A DNA stretch of 64,000 nt. Origin: Pseudomonas cichorii (GTDB taxonomy: Bacteria; Pseudomonadota; Gammaproteobacteria; Pseudomonadales; Pseudomonadaceae). Under the pieces are notes generated by a model. The model searched no databases and had not been told where the DNA came from. It saw nothing but the letters and a program-made list of their open reading frames with translations. The stretch spans positions 248,001 to 312,000 of the forward strand of contig NZ_BLVZ01000002.1 of assembly GCF_015471405.1 (NCBI RefSeq). Reading direction: 5' to 3'. Every line of letters starts with the position of its first letter. The stretch's first letter is position 1. The position numbers and the translations under genes are program-made. Positions 51,127 through 60,061 of this stretch are shown here, one piece after another.

Positions 51127-51797
51127 CAATGAGCAGCCTTGTGGAAAGCCTCGCCAAACGCCCCTGGCGCGGGCTTGGCAGGTTTATCTTCAGCCTTGAT
51201 CTCGACATCGAGGTTAAAACGCTGGGCAAGGCCCGACGCTGGAATATCGAACTCACCTCCCGGCACCGGCTGCATGTCTTCGGCCTGCGGATGCCAGAGC
51301 GTTGCCACGTAATGCCCGGCAGGCAGTTGGTCGAGCTTGAGGGTGCCATTGCTGTCGGTCACGCCGAACCATGGCTCGTCGGTGACATAGATGTAACCGA
51401 CCATCCAGTCATGGATATTGCAGCCAAGCACCACAACACCCGCCTTGTCGAAGAGCAGGGGTTCTGAAGGCGTACCTTCATAAAGGCGTAGCTCGAAGCG
51501 CTTTGCAGGCGAGAAGGAATAGACCTGATGGCGAATGTTGTCACTGTTGGGGAATTTGACTTGCGCGCCGGTATGCACCGCCAGCACGCGAGGCGAAAAC
51601 TCCTGGTCGCGCTGATCCATTTCAGCCTTGCCGCCACTGGCAGCCGCTCCGGCTGGCCCCTTGAGCGTCAAGACAGCATCGGCAAGCGGTTTGCCTTGCT
51701 TGTCAAATACCTGAGCCGTCAAGGCAGCAGCCGATGCATTTGCAGCGGACCACACCAATAACCCAGCCAGGACAACAGAAGAAAATACTCTGGTCAT
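51126..51797 (-). CDS. Periplasmic cupredoxin-like protein (methylamine-utilization-protein type)
   Basis: The 223-residue protein has a signal peptide (VFSSVVLAGLLVWSAANASA-A) and a cupredoxin-like domain with type-1 copper ligands: His in NIRHQVYSF, then GCNIHDWMVGYIYV giving Cys, His and Met. It then carries a carboxypeptidase-regulatory-like stretch, TDSNGTLKLDQLPAGHYVAT. Such proteins are often labelled methylamine utilization protein, but no mau genes are present. It is the first gene of the four-gene operon. ATG 51797 gives the signal peptide; the frame stays open upstream to 51938 without support. Confidence 0.78.
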   Translation of the reverse strand: MTRVFSSVVLAGLLVWSAANASAAALTAQVFDKQGKPLADAVLTLKGPAGAAASGGKAEMDQRDQEFSPRVLAVHTGAQVKFPNSDNIRHQVYSFSPAKRFELRLYEGTPSEPLLFDKAGVVVLGCNIHDWMVGYIYVTDEPWFGVTDSNGTLKLDQLPAGHYVATLWHPQAEDMQPVPGGEFDIPASGLAQRFNLDVEIKAEDKPAKPAPGAFGEAFHKAAH

Positions 51798-51999
51798 ACT
51801 CGATTCAATCCAAAACGGCAGTACTGAGAACAAGAACGCCAGCCTTGGCATGGTTTTGCATGCAGATGAACTGTCGACCCCATTAAGAGTACGCGACACC
51901 AGGCATAAAGCCATCACGCAATCAGAGCCTGAAAACATAAGGCATTGCCTTGTTTTTCACAGGCTGATCACCTCCTACTTACGCTATCGACCGTCCCCA

Positions 52000-52027
52000 T
52001 TGAAACCTGAGGCGACTTGCCCCATCT
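52000..52027 (+). promoter_or_regulatory. Sigma-32 (heat-shock) promoter of lon
   Basis: TTGAAA-N14-CCCCATCT agrees with the RpoH consensus CTTGAAA-N13-17-CCCCATNT except for the first base. It lies 30 bp before the lon ATG. Confidence 0.72.
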
Positions 52028-52057
52028 AAGCATCATGTTCAATTTCGCAGGTGCCCT

Positions 52058-54475
52058 ATGAGTGACCAGCAGAAAGACTCGCAAGATTTGCCTGATGACG
52101 CCGCCGAACACACGATCCACCTGAATTCCGACAACACGTCCCTTGCTCTTCCCGGCCAGAATCTTCCGGACAAGGTCTACATCATCCCGATCCACAATCG
52201 CCCTTTCTTTCCGGCGCAGGTCCTGCCTGTGATCGTCAATGAAGAGCCCTGGGCCGAAACCCTCGAACTGGTCAGCAAATCCGAGCATCACTCGCTTGCA
52301 CTGTTTTTCATGGACACCCCTCAGGAAGATCCTCGCCACTTCAATACCAAGGCACTTCCCGAATATGGCACTTTGGTCAAGGTTCACCATGCCAGCCGCG
52401 AAAATGGTCGATTGCAGTTCGTAGCGCAGGGTTTGAGCCGCGTACGTATCCGCACCTGGCTCAAGCACCACCGTCCGCCTTATCTGGTGGAAGTCGAATA
52501 CCCGCAGCAACCCAATGAGCCGACCGACGAGGTCAAGGCCTACGGCATGGCCCTGATCAACGCGATCAAGGAACTGCTGCCGCTCAACCCGCTTTACAGC
52601 GAAGAGCTGAAGAACTACCTCAACCGCTTCAGCCCTAACGATCCCTCGCCCCTGACCGACTTTGCCGCTGCGCTGACCTCCGCCACCGGCGTCGAACTCC
52701 AGCAAGTGCTCGATTGCGTCCCCATGCTCAAGCGCATGGAAAAGGTCCTGCCGATGCTGCGCAAGGAAGTCGAAGTCGCGCGCCTGCAGAAAGAGATCTC
52801 CGCCGAGGTCAATCGCAAGATCGGCGAACATCAGCGCCAGTTCTTCCTCAAGGAACAGCTCAAGGTCATCCAGCAGGAACTGGGCTTGAGCAAGGACGAC
52901 CGCAGCGCCGATATCGAACAGTTCGAGCAACGCCTGGAAGGCAAGACCCTGCCCGCCCAGGCCCGCAAGAAAATCGACGAAGAGATCGGCAAGCTCAAGG
53001 TCCTGGAAACCGGCTCGCCCGAATACGCAGTGACCCGCAACTATCTGGACTGGGCAAGCTCTCTGCCCTGGGGTGTCTACGGCGAAGACAAGCTGGACCT
53101 CAAGCACGCGCGCAAGGTGCTCGATCAGCACCATGCAGGGCTGGACGATATCAAGGCCCGTATTCTCGAATTCCTAGCCGTGGGAGCCTACAAAGGTGAG
53201 ATCAGTGGCTCGATTGTCTTGCTGGTCGGCCCGCCCGGCGTGGGCAAGACCAGTGTCGGGCGTTCGATTGCCGAATCCCTCGGGCGCCCTTTCTATCGCC
53301 TGAGCGTGGGCGGCATGCGCGACGAAGCGGAAATCAAGGGCCACCGTCGTACCTACATCGGCGCCCAACCGGGCAAACTGGTGCAGGCGCTCAAGGATGT
53401 GGAGGTGATGAACCCGGTCATCATGCTCGATGAAATCGACAAGATGGGTCAGAGCTATCAGGGTGATCCGGCTTCTGCCCTTCTGGAAACCCTGGACCCG
53501 GAACAGAACGTGGAATTCCTCGACCACTATCTGGACCTGCGCCTGGACCTTTCCAAGGTGCTGTTCGTATGCACCGCCAACACACTGGATTCGATTCCCG
53601 GCCCACTGCTGGACCGGATGGAAGTGATACGCCTGTCCGGCTATATCACCGAAGAAAAGCTCGCCATCGCCAAGCGTCACCTGTGGCCCAAGCAACTGGA
53701 CAAGGCCGGTGTCGCCAAGACAAAACTGTCGATCAGCGACAGCGCACTGCGCGCCGTGATCGAGGGCTATGCACGCGAAGCTGGCGTACGACAGCTGGAA
53801 AAACAGTTGGGCAAGCTGGTGCGCAAGGCGGTGGTCAAACTGCTGGATAAGCCTGACTCGGTGATCAAGATCGGCAACAAGGATCTGGAGGCTTCTCTGG
53901 GCATGCCAGTGTTCCGCAGCGAACAGGTCCTGTCCGGCACCGGCGTAATCACGGGCCTTGCCTGGACCAGCATGGGCGGCGCCACCCTGCCGATCGAGGC
54001 GACACGCATCCACACCCTGAACCGGGGTTTCAAACTGACCGGGCAACTGGGTGACGTGATGAAAGAGTCCGCCGAAATAGCCTACAGCTACGTCAGTTCC
54101 AACCTGAAAAGCTTCGGTGGCGATACAACGTTCTTCGACGAAGCCTTCGTGCATCTGCACGTCCCGGAAGGCGCAACGCCCAAGGACGGCCCGAGTGCCG
54201 GCGTGACCATGGCCAGTGCCTTGCTGTCTCTGGCACGCAACCAGCCGCCGAAAAAAGGCGTGGCCATGACCGGCGAACTGACCTTGACCGGACATGTTCT
54301 GCCAATTGGCGGGGTGCGTGAAAAGGTCATTGCGGCACGGCGACAGAAGATAAACGAACTGATTCTTCCGGAACCCAATCGCGGAAACTTCGAGGAGCTT
54401 CCCGATTACTTGAAGGAGGGACTGACCGTACACTTCGCCAAACGCTTTGCGGATGTGGCAAAAGTACTGTTCTGA
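52058..54475 (+). CDS. lon: ATP-dependent protease Lon (second, AsrA-like copy)
   Basis: The 805-residue enzyme has an N-terminal substrate domain (VYIIPIHNRPFFPAQVLPVI), a coiled coil with QRQFFLKEQLKVIQQELG, an AAA+ module with Walker A GPPGVGKTS and VIMLDEIDKM, and a serine-lysine protease domain with Ser713 in KDGPSAGVTM and Lys756 in GVREKVIAA. The N-terminal extension and the heat-shock promoter suggest the stress-related paralogue called AsrA in P. aeruginosa, distinct from the Lon beside clpX. It degrades damaged or regulatory proteins in the cytoplasm. Confidence 0.93.
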   Translation: MSDQQKDSQDLPDDAAEHTIHLNSDNTSLALPGQNLPDKVYIIPIHNRPFFPAQVLPVIVNEEPWAETLELVSKSEHHSLALFFMDTPQEDPRHFNTKALPEYGTLVKVHHASRENGRLQFVAQGLSRVRIRTWLKHHRPPYLVEVEYPQQPNEPTDEVKAYGMALINAIKELLPLNPLYSEELKNYLNRFSPNDPSPLTDFAAALTSATGVELQQVLDCVPMLKRMEKVLPMLRKEVEVARLQKEISAEVNRKIGEHQRQFFLKEQLKVIQQELGLSKDDRSADIEQFEQRLEGKTLPAQARKKIDEEIGKLKVLETGSPEYAVTRNYLDWASSLPWGVYGEDKLDLKHARKVLDQHHAGLDDIKARILEFLAVGAYKGEISGSIVLLVGPPGVGKTSVGRSIAESLGRPFYRLSVGGMRDEAEIKGHRRTYIGAQPGKLVQALKDVEVMNPVIMLDEIDKMGQSYQGDPASALLETLDPEQNVEFLDHYLDLRLDLSKVLFVCTANTLDSIPGPLLDRMEVIRLSGYITEEKLAIAKRHLWPKQLDKAGVAKTKLSISDSALRAVIEGYAREAGVRQLEKQLGKLVRKAVVKLLDKPDSVIKIGNKDLEASLGMPVFRSEQVLSGTGVITGLAWTSMGGATLPIEATRIHTLNRGFKLTGQLGDVMKESAEIAYSYVSSNLKSFGGDTTFFDEAFVHLHVPEGATPKDGPSAGVTMASALLSLARNQPPKKGVAMTGELTLTGHVLPIGGVREKVIAARRQKINELILPEPNRGNFEELPDYLKEGLTVHFAKRFADVAKVLF

Positions 54476-54479
54476 TACT

Positions 54480-54513
54480 TTCGCGAATGGGCGGCGTTCC
54501 GCCCATTCGCGAA
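54480..54513. terminator. REP-like bidirectional terminator
   Basis: TTCGCGAATGGGCGG / CCGCCCATTCGCGAA, a perfect 15-bp stem with a 4-nt loop, between convergent lon and wbpM. The outer half matches the local REP arm TTCGCGAAT. Confidence 0.8.
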
Positions 54514-54525
54514 GTTCCACAAGCG

Positions 54526-56517
54526 CTACTGGTTAGCGCGTTGTTCCAGGTGCATCCAGTCGACAATTTCACCTTCAGGCATATAACCGACGACCAGCTC
54601 ACTCAGCATTTGCCGAACACGTGGGTAGTCATCTGTGGAAATAGCCTCCAGCAGCGACACCAGTTTGTCTTTGAGGATGTCCCACGGCAGGAAATCTTCC
54701 TGGGCACTCATGATCATCGGGTGACGGGTAGGAACCACGTTATCGCCGATCAGAAGCTCCTCATAAAGCTTCTCCCCGGGACGCAAGCCGGTGAACTCAA
54801 TGGCGATATCGCCATGGGGATTTCGCTCGGAGCGCATGCTCAACCCTGACAGATTGATCATGCGTTCGGCCAGCTCGACGATCTTGACCGGTGCGCCCAT
54901 ATCAAGCACGAAGACGTCACCACCCTGCCCCATGGAGCCCGCCTGAATCACCAGTTGAGCCGCTTCGGGGATGGTCATGAAGTAGCGGGTGATATTGGGA
55001 TGAGTCACCGTCAATGGCCCGCCGCTCTTGATCTGCTTGTGAAAAAGCGGGATCACGGAGCCCGAAGAGCCCAGCACATTACCGAAGCGCACCATCGTGA
55101 ATCGGGTCTTGTTGACGTGGGAAACATTATTGCTGCCGCTGAACAATACCGGCGCAACTTCACGACTCAGCGCCTGGAGGATCATTTCGGCAAGGCGCTT
55201 GGTACTGCCCATGACATTCGTGGGCCGAACCGCCTTGTCAGTGGAGATCAGCACGAAATTGGCAACGCCAACCTGCAAGGCAGCCTGTGCCGTGTGCAAG
55301 GTCCCCATCACATTGTTCAAGACACCTTCGGCGCTGTTGTGCTCGACGATCGGCACATGCTTATAGGCTGCGGCGTGATAAACCGTGTCGACGTTCCAGG
55401 TCCCCATCACATCGACCATCTTGTCGAAGTGGCGGACCGAGCCCAGAATCGGCAGCAATTCAACATCCAGCGAACCCTGCTGAACCTGCTTCTCCAGTTC
55501 ACCGAAAATGCTGTAGAGGTTGAACTCGCTGTGCTCGAACAGCAGCAGCCGGGAAGGTTTCAGAAACAGGATCTGACGACATAGCTCAGATCCTATCGAG
55601 CCGCCTGCTCCAGTGACCATTACCACCTTGCCGGTAATGCAGCGCTCCAGCAGATCATCCTGTGCAGACACCGAATCGCGACCGAGCAAGTCAGCAATGC
55701 CGACTTCCTGGATGTCATCGACCTTGACCCTGCCGCTGGCCAGATCCATGAAACCCGGGACGCTGCGCACATGGATCGGATAGCCTTCGAGGTACTCGAG
55801 GATCTCGCGACGACGGGCACGGGTCGCTGACGGGATCGCCAAAAGAATCTCTTCTGCTCCCGTGGCATCGATCATTTGCTGGATATGCCTGGGCTTGTAG
55901 ACAACCAGCCCGGCGATGGTGCGCTTGGTCACGCTGCTATCGTCGTCGATGAATGCCACCGGGCGCATCATGCGGCCCAGGCGCAAGGCCGCAACCAGTT
56001 GATTACCCGCAGCACCAGCGCCATAGATTGCGACCTTGGGCAATCCATTGTCGCGTGACGTAAAGGGCACATGCTGGGATGCCATGAACCAGTCACCCAG
56101 AAAGTACTGGCGCATGATCAGACGCAAGCCACCGATCATGACCAGACTCAGCCACCAGTAGTTGAAAACCACTGAGCGAGGGACAACTACTTCATGGTCG
56201 CCATACCAATACACCACCACCGACACCAATAAAGCAGAAAGGCTGACGGCCTTGCCTATGGCAATCAGCGCATCGTTGCCGAAAAAGCGCATGACGGCAC
56301 GGTACATGCCAAAGCGGATAAAGATGGGGATCGTCAGTACAGGTGCGGCCGAGAACAGCCATAAGTGCTCGAAGATGGATACGGAAGCTGCATCGAACCC
56401 CAGTCGCACGACGAACGCGAGCAACAAAGCGACCCAGATCAGCACAATATCGGCGCCAACCTGCACTATTCGCTTGTTCTTGCGCGAAAGACCCAGCATT
56501 CGCGAGCGTAATTTCAT
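54526..56517 (-). CDS. wbpM: Membrane nucleotide-sugar 4,6-dehydratase WbpM
   Basis: The 663-residue protein has four N-terminal transmembrane helices (VGADIVLIWVALLLAFVV onward), a CoA-binding-like domain (KVAIYGAGAAGNQLVAALRL) and a C-terminal extended SDR domain with VMVTGAGGSIGSELCRQILF and the SMK-type catalytic segment STDKAVRPTNVMGSTKR. WbpM is a UDP-GlcNAc C4,C6-dehydratase needed for B-band O-antigen in P. aeruginosa. Three successive ATGs are present (56523, 56520, 56517); the last is chosen because AAGG is six bases upstream of it. It is the last gene of the wbj cluster and convergent with lon. Confidence 0.9.
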   Translation of the reverse strand: MKLRSRMLGLSRKNKRIVQVGADIVLIWVALLLAFVVRLGFDAASVSIFEHLWLFSAAPVLTIPIFIRFGMYRAVMRFFGNDALIAIGKAVSLSALLVSVVVYWYGDHEVVVPRSVVFNYWWLSLVMIGGLRLIMRQYFLGDWFMASQHVPFTSRDNGLPKVAIYGAGAAGNQLVAALRLGRMMRPVAFIDDDSSVTKRTIAGLVVYKPRHIQQMIDATGAEEILLAIPSATRARRREILEYLEGYPIHVRSVPGFMDLASGRVKVDDIQEVGIADLLGRDSVSAQDDLLERCITGKVVMVTGAGGSIGSELCRQILFLKPSRLLLFEHSEFNLYSIFGELEKQVQQGSLDVELLPILGSVRHFDKMVDVMGTWNVDTVYHAAAYKHVPIVEHNSAEGVLNNVMGTLHTAQAALQVGVANFVLISTDKAVRPTNVMGSTKRLAEMILQALSREVAPVLFSGSNNVSHVNKTRFTMVRFGNVLGSSGSVIPLFHKQIKSGGPLTVTHPNITRYFMTIPEAAQLVIQAGSMGQGGDVFVLDMGAPVKIVELAERMINLSGLSMRSERNPHGDIAIEFTGLRPGEKLYEELLIGDNVVPTRHPMIMSAQEDFLPWDILKDKLVSLLEAISTDDYPRVRQMLSELVVGYMPEGEIVDWMHLEQRANQ

Positions 56518-56671
56518 CATCATCCTTCTACCTCCACCTCACTCCATGTCGCTTCGTACCGACTTCACGTCGCATGGCGTCGTTGAAAACCATTTATATC
56601 GCAATCAGCCTGCAAGGCGCTTCGCGCCCTGAACTTGAATGCCACTACCCGTTGAAAGAACCACCCTTGCG
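56518..56671 (-). other. Spacer where wbpL would be expected
   Basis: In P. aeruginosa O11-type clusters wbpL, the initiating glycosyltransferase gene, lies between wbjF and wbpM. Here only 154 bp remain, with no recognisable MraY-like remnant and no promoter that I can identify. Confidence 0.5.
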
Positions 56672-57640
56672 TTATTTGCCCGGGTTTTCCTGATAGTGGC
56701 GCGCGACCATCGACAAGGCCTTATCCACGCTAACCGGAGGAGTCCAGTCCAATAGCGAGCGTGTCTTCTGGATATCGACCTGCAAGGACCCGCAAAGACG
56801 CTGTGACAGCGAACGCTTGCCCAGAAGCCTCGCAGCCAGCACGAGCAAGGCAGACGGTATCGGCAACAGGCGCGCCGACTTGCCAAGCCCACTCGCCATA
56901 CGTTTGAGCAACAGGGTAGTCGACAGATCTTCGCCATCGCTGACCAGAAACGTCTGGTTGGCAGCGGCTGGATGCGTCATGCAGGTCACGATCAGATCGA
57001 CCAGATTATCCAGAGCAACCAGACTGCGCCGATTGTCGATTGCCCCGAAAGGCAGTGGAACGCCTTTGTCCAGCCAGCGCATCATCGACAGGAAGTTGGC
57101 TTTCACTCCCGGCCCATAGACCAGAACCGGCCGGATAATCACCACCTCCAGCCCCGTCTCCTCGGCCAAGGCACGCAGACCTTGCTCGGCTTCCATCTTG
57201 GAGATCCCGTAAGGGTCAATCGGAGCCGCAATATCGTCAGCACGGTAAGGCTGGCCGGGCAAGGTGCCTTCGCCGTTGACCTTGATGGAACTGATGAAGA
57301 TAAAACGTCGCACTCCCGCCGCTGCCGCCTGACGAGCCAGATTCAATGTGCCTTCGACGTTGACCTTGCGAAACGCAGCCAGCGGATCGGCCTCAGTGTC
57401 GGTCATGACATGCACGCGGGCCGCCGCATGAATCACCACTTGCACATTCTGGAGACTATCCTGCCACTGCGTCTGTCCATCAAGGCCGGCAATCTGAGCA
57501 AGCGTGACCGTGGGATCGATTTGCGCCGAGGAACCGCGCACAGCGGCAGTCACTTTATCGCCCCGTTTGAGCAGACTGGCGAGCAGCGCTTTACCGACAA
57601 AACCGGTTGCACCTGTCAGTAAAACAGAAGAGGGGTTCAT
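56672..57640 (-). CDS. NAD-dependent sugar epimerase/reductase WbjF-like
   Basis: The 322-residue extended SDR has VLLTGATGFVGKALLASLLK at the N-terminus, VIHAAARVHVM, a SS..YG.SK type active site (FISSIKVNGEG; DPYGISKMEAEQGL) and RPVLVYGPGVKANFLSMMRW. It resembles WbjF/WbpV, which make a 4-epimerised or reduced UDP-HexNAc sugar for O-antigen. Which sugar is modified here cannot be told. The ATG overlaps the stop of the upstream glycosyltransferase gene by four bases. Confidence 0.82.
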   Translation of the reverse strand: MNPSSVLLTGATGFVGKALLASLLKRGDKVTAAVRGSSAQIDPTVTLAQIAGLDGQTQWQDSLQNVQVVIHAAARVHVMTDTEADPLAAFRKVNVEGTLNLARQAAAAGVRRFIFISSIKVNGEGTLPGQPYRADDIAAPIDPYGISKMEAEQGLRALAEETGLEVVIIRPVLVYGPGVKANFLSMMRWLDKGVPLPFGAIDNRRSLVALDNLVDLIVTCMTHPAAANQTFLVSDGEDLSTTLLLKRMASGLGKSARLLPIPSALLVLAARLLGKRSLSQRLCGSLQVDIQKTRSLLDWTPPVSVDKALSMVARHYQENPGK

Positions 57641-58893
57641 GGCTGGCTCACTTTGCGAAGGGTAGCTTGACGAAAGAGGGTTTCCAAACGCATCAGAAGA
57701 TTGCCCTTGGCATAGTGCTGCTCGTAATAGTTGCGCCCGGCACGGCCCATACTGTCGCGCTGGGCCGGGGCAGTATTGGCAAGTGAACGGGTAATGGCTG
57801 CCAGGCCCTCAGCGTCACCGGAGTCACAGGCAAAACCGGCACCGGACTCACTGATCACACGCGCCGCCTCACCATTGATCATCCCCAATACAGGCCTCCC
57901 GGAAGCAAGATATGCCTGAACCTTACCCGGAATGGTCTTTTCGAATACGTCATTGGTTTTCAGCGATACCAGCAAGGCATCGGCCTGGGCAAACAGCCCC
58001 GGCATCGCCTCCAATGGATGACGACCGAGAAGATGCACGTTATCCAGTTGCCTGGCAGCGATCTGTTCGGCAATCCATTCACTCATGCGGCCATCGCCGA
58101 CAATAACCCAGCGTACGGCATGGCTGACGCGCAACGACTCGGCAGCATCCAGTACAGCCGGGAAATCCTGAGCCTCGCCCAGATTGCCAGCAAACACGAC
58201 CGTAAATACATTCGGGTCCTGCGGGATCAAATCACATAATGGCGGTGCCGAAGATGAAAAATCGTCCTCAGCCCAGCTCGGGAAGTAAACCAGACGCTCA
58301 TCGGTAATCGGTCGGGTGCAATAACGCCGAACGTTGTCAATGAACCCGTGGGATTGCAGCAGCAGATAGTCTGTACGGTTATAAATCCACGAAACGACCT
58401 TGCCTACCAGCCCCAGCAGTAAAGGCTGCTTCACCACACCGACGGCACGCAAGGTTTCAGGCCATAGATCCAGCACCCATACAAACACTGGAGCACGCTT
58501 CAGACGCCCGATCACCAGTGCCGGAATGGCAGCCATGATTGGCGAAACGGCATACACGAAGATCGTATCGAACTTGTGTTTGCGCAACTTGAAAGCCCCC
58601 AGGATCGAGGCGCTGATAAAGAACGACAGGTAGTTCAGCGCAAGACTGAGGCTGCGCTTGCCCCTGGGGACAAGCGGAACCCTTACCACCTCGGCACCGC
58701 AGTAGGGACTAAACTCTTCAGGCTTCTCGCGGTAACTTTCAAATACTTTCCCTTCAGGATAGTTAGGCAACCCCGTCAAGACGGTTACCTCATGCCCCTT
58801 CGCCGAAAGATCGCGGACCAGATCATTGATCCGCATGTTCTCAGGCCAGAAATACTGAGTCACTACGAGAACTTTTAACGCTTTTTCAGCCAT
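57637..58893 (-). CDS. Glycosyltransferase family 4, probable FucNAc transferase (WbjE/WbuB-like)
   Basis: The 418-residue GT-B enzyme has KVLVVTQYFWPENMRINDLV, PNYPEGKVFESY and, in the C-terminal donor domain, VFAGNLGEAQDFPAVLDAAE, VIVGDGRMSEWI and FEKTIPGKVQAYLASGRPVL (the E-x7-E region). WbjE/WbuB proteins add L-FucNAc in O-unit assembly at the inner membrane, and this one follows the three UDP-L-FucNAc biosynthesis genes. ATG 58893 is used; GTG 58899 is also possible, and neither has a strong ribosome site. Confidence 0.83.
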   Translation of the reverse strand: MAEKALKVLVVTQYFWPENMRINDLVRDLSAKGHEVTVLTGLPNYPEGKVFESYREKPEEFSPYCGAEVVRVPLVPRGKRSLSLALNYLSFFISASILGAFKLRKHKFDTIFVYAVSPIMAAIPALVIGRLKRAPVFVWVLDLWPETLRAVGVVKQPLLLGLVGKVVSWIYNRTDYLLLQSHGFIDNVRRYCTRPITDERLVYFPSWAEDDFSSSAPPLCDLIPQDPNVFTVVFAGNLGEAQDFPAVLDAAESLRVSHAVRWVIVGDGRMSEWIAEQIAARQLDNVHLLGRHPLEAMPGLFAQADALLVSLKTNDVFEKTIPGKVQAYLASGRPVLGMINGEAARVISESGAGFACDSGDAEGLAAITRSLANTAPAQRDSMGRAGRNYYEQHYAKGNLLMRLETLFRQATLRKVSQP

Positions 58894-58907
58894 TTCCACT
58901 ACTCGGA

Positions 58908-60038
58908 TCAGTACCGCTTCCAGACCACTCGATTCACATAGTCGGTATAGCTATGCAGGATACGTACGACCTTGTCCGAAACGTTGGGCATGCTGTAGTC
59001 GCTCACCAGACGCAAGCTGCGCACATCACCACGAGACTGGCTGTCCAGGATGCTCAAGCCTTGCAGCACACGCTCGGTTTCCAGACCGACCATCATGGCT
59101 GCGGCCTCTTCCATGCCCTCAGGACGCTCATGAGCTTCGCGCAGGTTCAATGCCGGGAAGTTCAGGATGGAAGCTTCCTCGTTGATCGTTCCGCTGTCGG
59201 ACAGTACGGCCCTGGATTCAACTTGAAGCTTGTTGTAATCCTTGAAGCCCAAAGGCTTGAGCAACCGAACGTTGGCATGGAAGGTCACCCCCATCGCATC
59301 GACACGCTTCTGGGTACGAGGGTGGGTGGAGACGATCACTGGCAGGCCGAACTGCTCGGCCACGGTATTGAGCACATCCACCAGCTTGAGGAAGTTCCTG
59401 TCCGAGTCGACGTTCTCTTCGCGGTGCGCACTGACCACAAAGAATTTGCCAGGCTCAAGCCCCAGACGGGTAAGAACGTCCGAGTTGTCGATGCCTTCGC
59501 GGTAGTGCCCCAGCACCTCGAACATCGGGCTGCCGGTCTTGATAACGCGGTCTGCCGGCAGACCTTCGCGCAACAGGTAATCGCGGGCGATGGTGCTGTA
59601 GGTCAGATTGATGTCGGCCGTATGGTCGACGATGCGCCGGTTGATCTCTTCCGGCACGCGCATGTCGAAGCAACGGTTGCCCGCTTCCATATGGAAAGTC
59701 GGGATCTTGCGGCGCTTGGCTGGCAATACAGCCATGCAGCTATTGGTATCGCCCAGCACCAGCAGAGCCTCTGGCTCGATTTCAGCCAGCACGCGGTCGA
59801 CAGCGATGATCACGTTACCGATGGTTTCTGCACCACTGGCACCGGCAGCATTCAGGAAGTGGTCTGGCTTGCGAATGCCCAGGTCCTGAAAGAAGATCTC
59901 GTTCAGCTCGTAATCGTAGTTCTGGCCAGTGTGGACCAGGATGTGATCGCAATGCTCATCCAGCGCAGCCATGACCCGCGACAGACGAATGATCTCTGGC
60001 CGTGTGCCTACGACAGTTACAATTTTCAGCTTTTTCAT
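58908..60038 (-). CDS. wbjD: UDP-N-acetyl-L-talosamine/UDP-GlcNAc-type 2-epimerase (WbjD/FnlC)
   Basis: The 376-residue cytoplasmic enzyme has KIVTVVGTRPEIIRLSRVM, VHTGQNYDYELNEIFF, HMEAGNRCFDMRVPEEINRR (in part) and VLSDSGTINEEASILNFPAL, all typical of the non-hydrolysing UDP-GlcNAc 2-epimerase family. In the FnlABC/WbjBCD pathway the third enzyme does a final C2 epimerisation to give UDP-L-FucNAc. The adjacent wbjB and wbjC support that role over ManNAc synthesis. It follows wbjC by 23 bp. Confidence 0.88.
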   Translation of the reverse strand: MKKLKIVTVVGTRPEIIRLSRVMAALDEHCDHILVHTGQNYDYELNEIFFQDLGIRKPDHFLNAAGASGAETIGNVIIAVDRVLAEIEPEALLVLGDTNSCMAVLPAKRRKIPTFHMEAGNRCFDMRVPEEINRRIVDHTADINLTYSTIARDYLLREGLPADRVIKTGSPMFEVLGHYREGIDNSDVLTRLGLEPGKFFVVSAHREENVDSDRNFLKLVDVLNTVAEQFGLPVIVSTHPRTQKRVDAMGVTFHANVRLLKPLGFKDYNKLQVESRAVLSDSGTINEEASILNFPALNLREAHERPEGMEEAAAMMVGLETERVLQGLSILDSQSRGDVRSLRLVSDYSMPNVSDKVVRILHSYTDYVNRVVWKRY

Positions 60039-60061
60039 TTCAATATCCTGTCAACAGCGGC

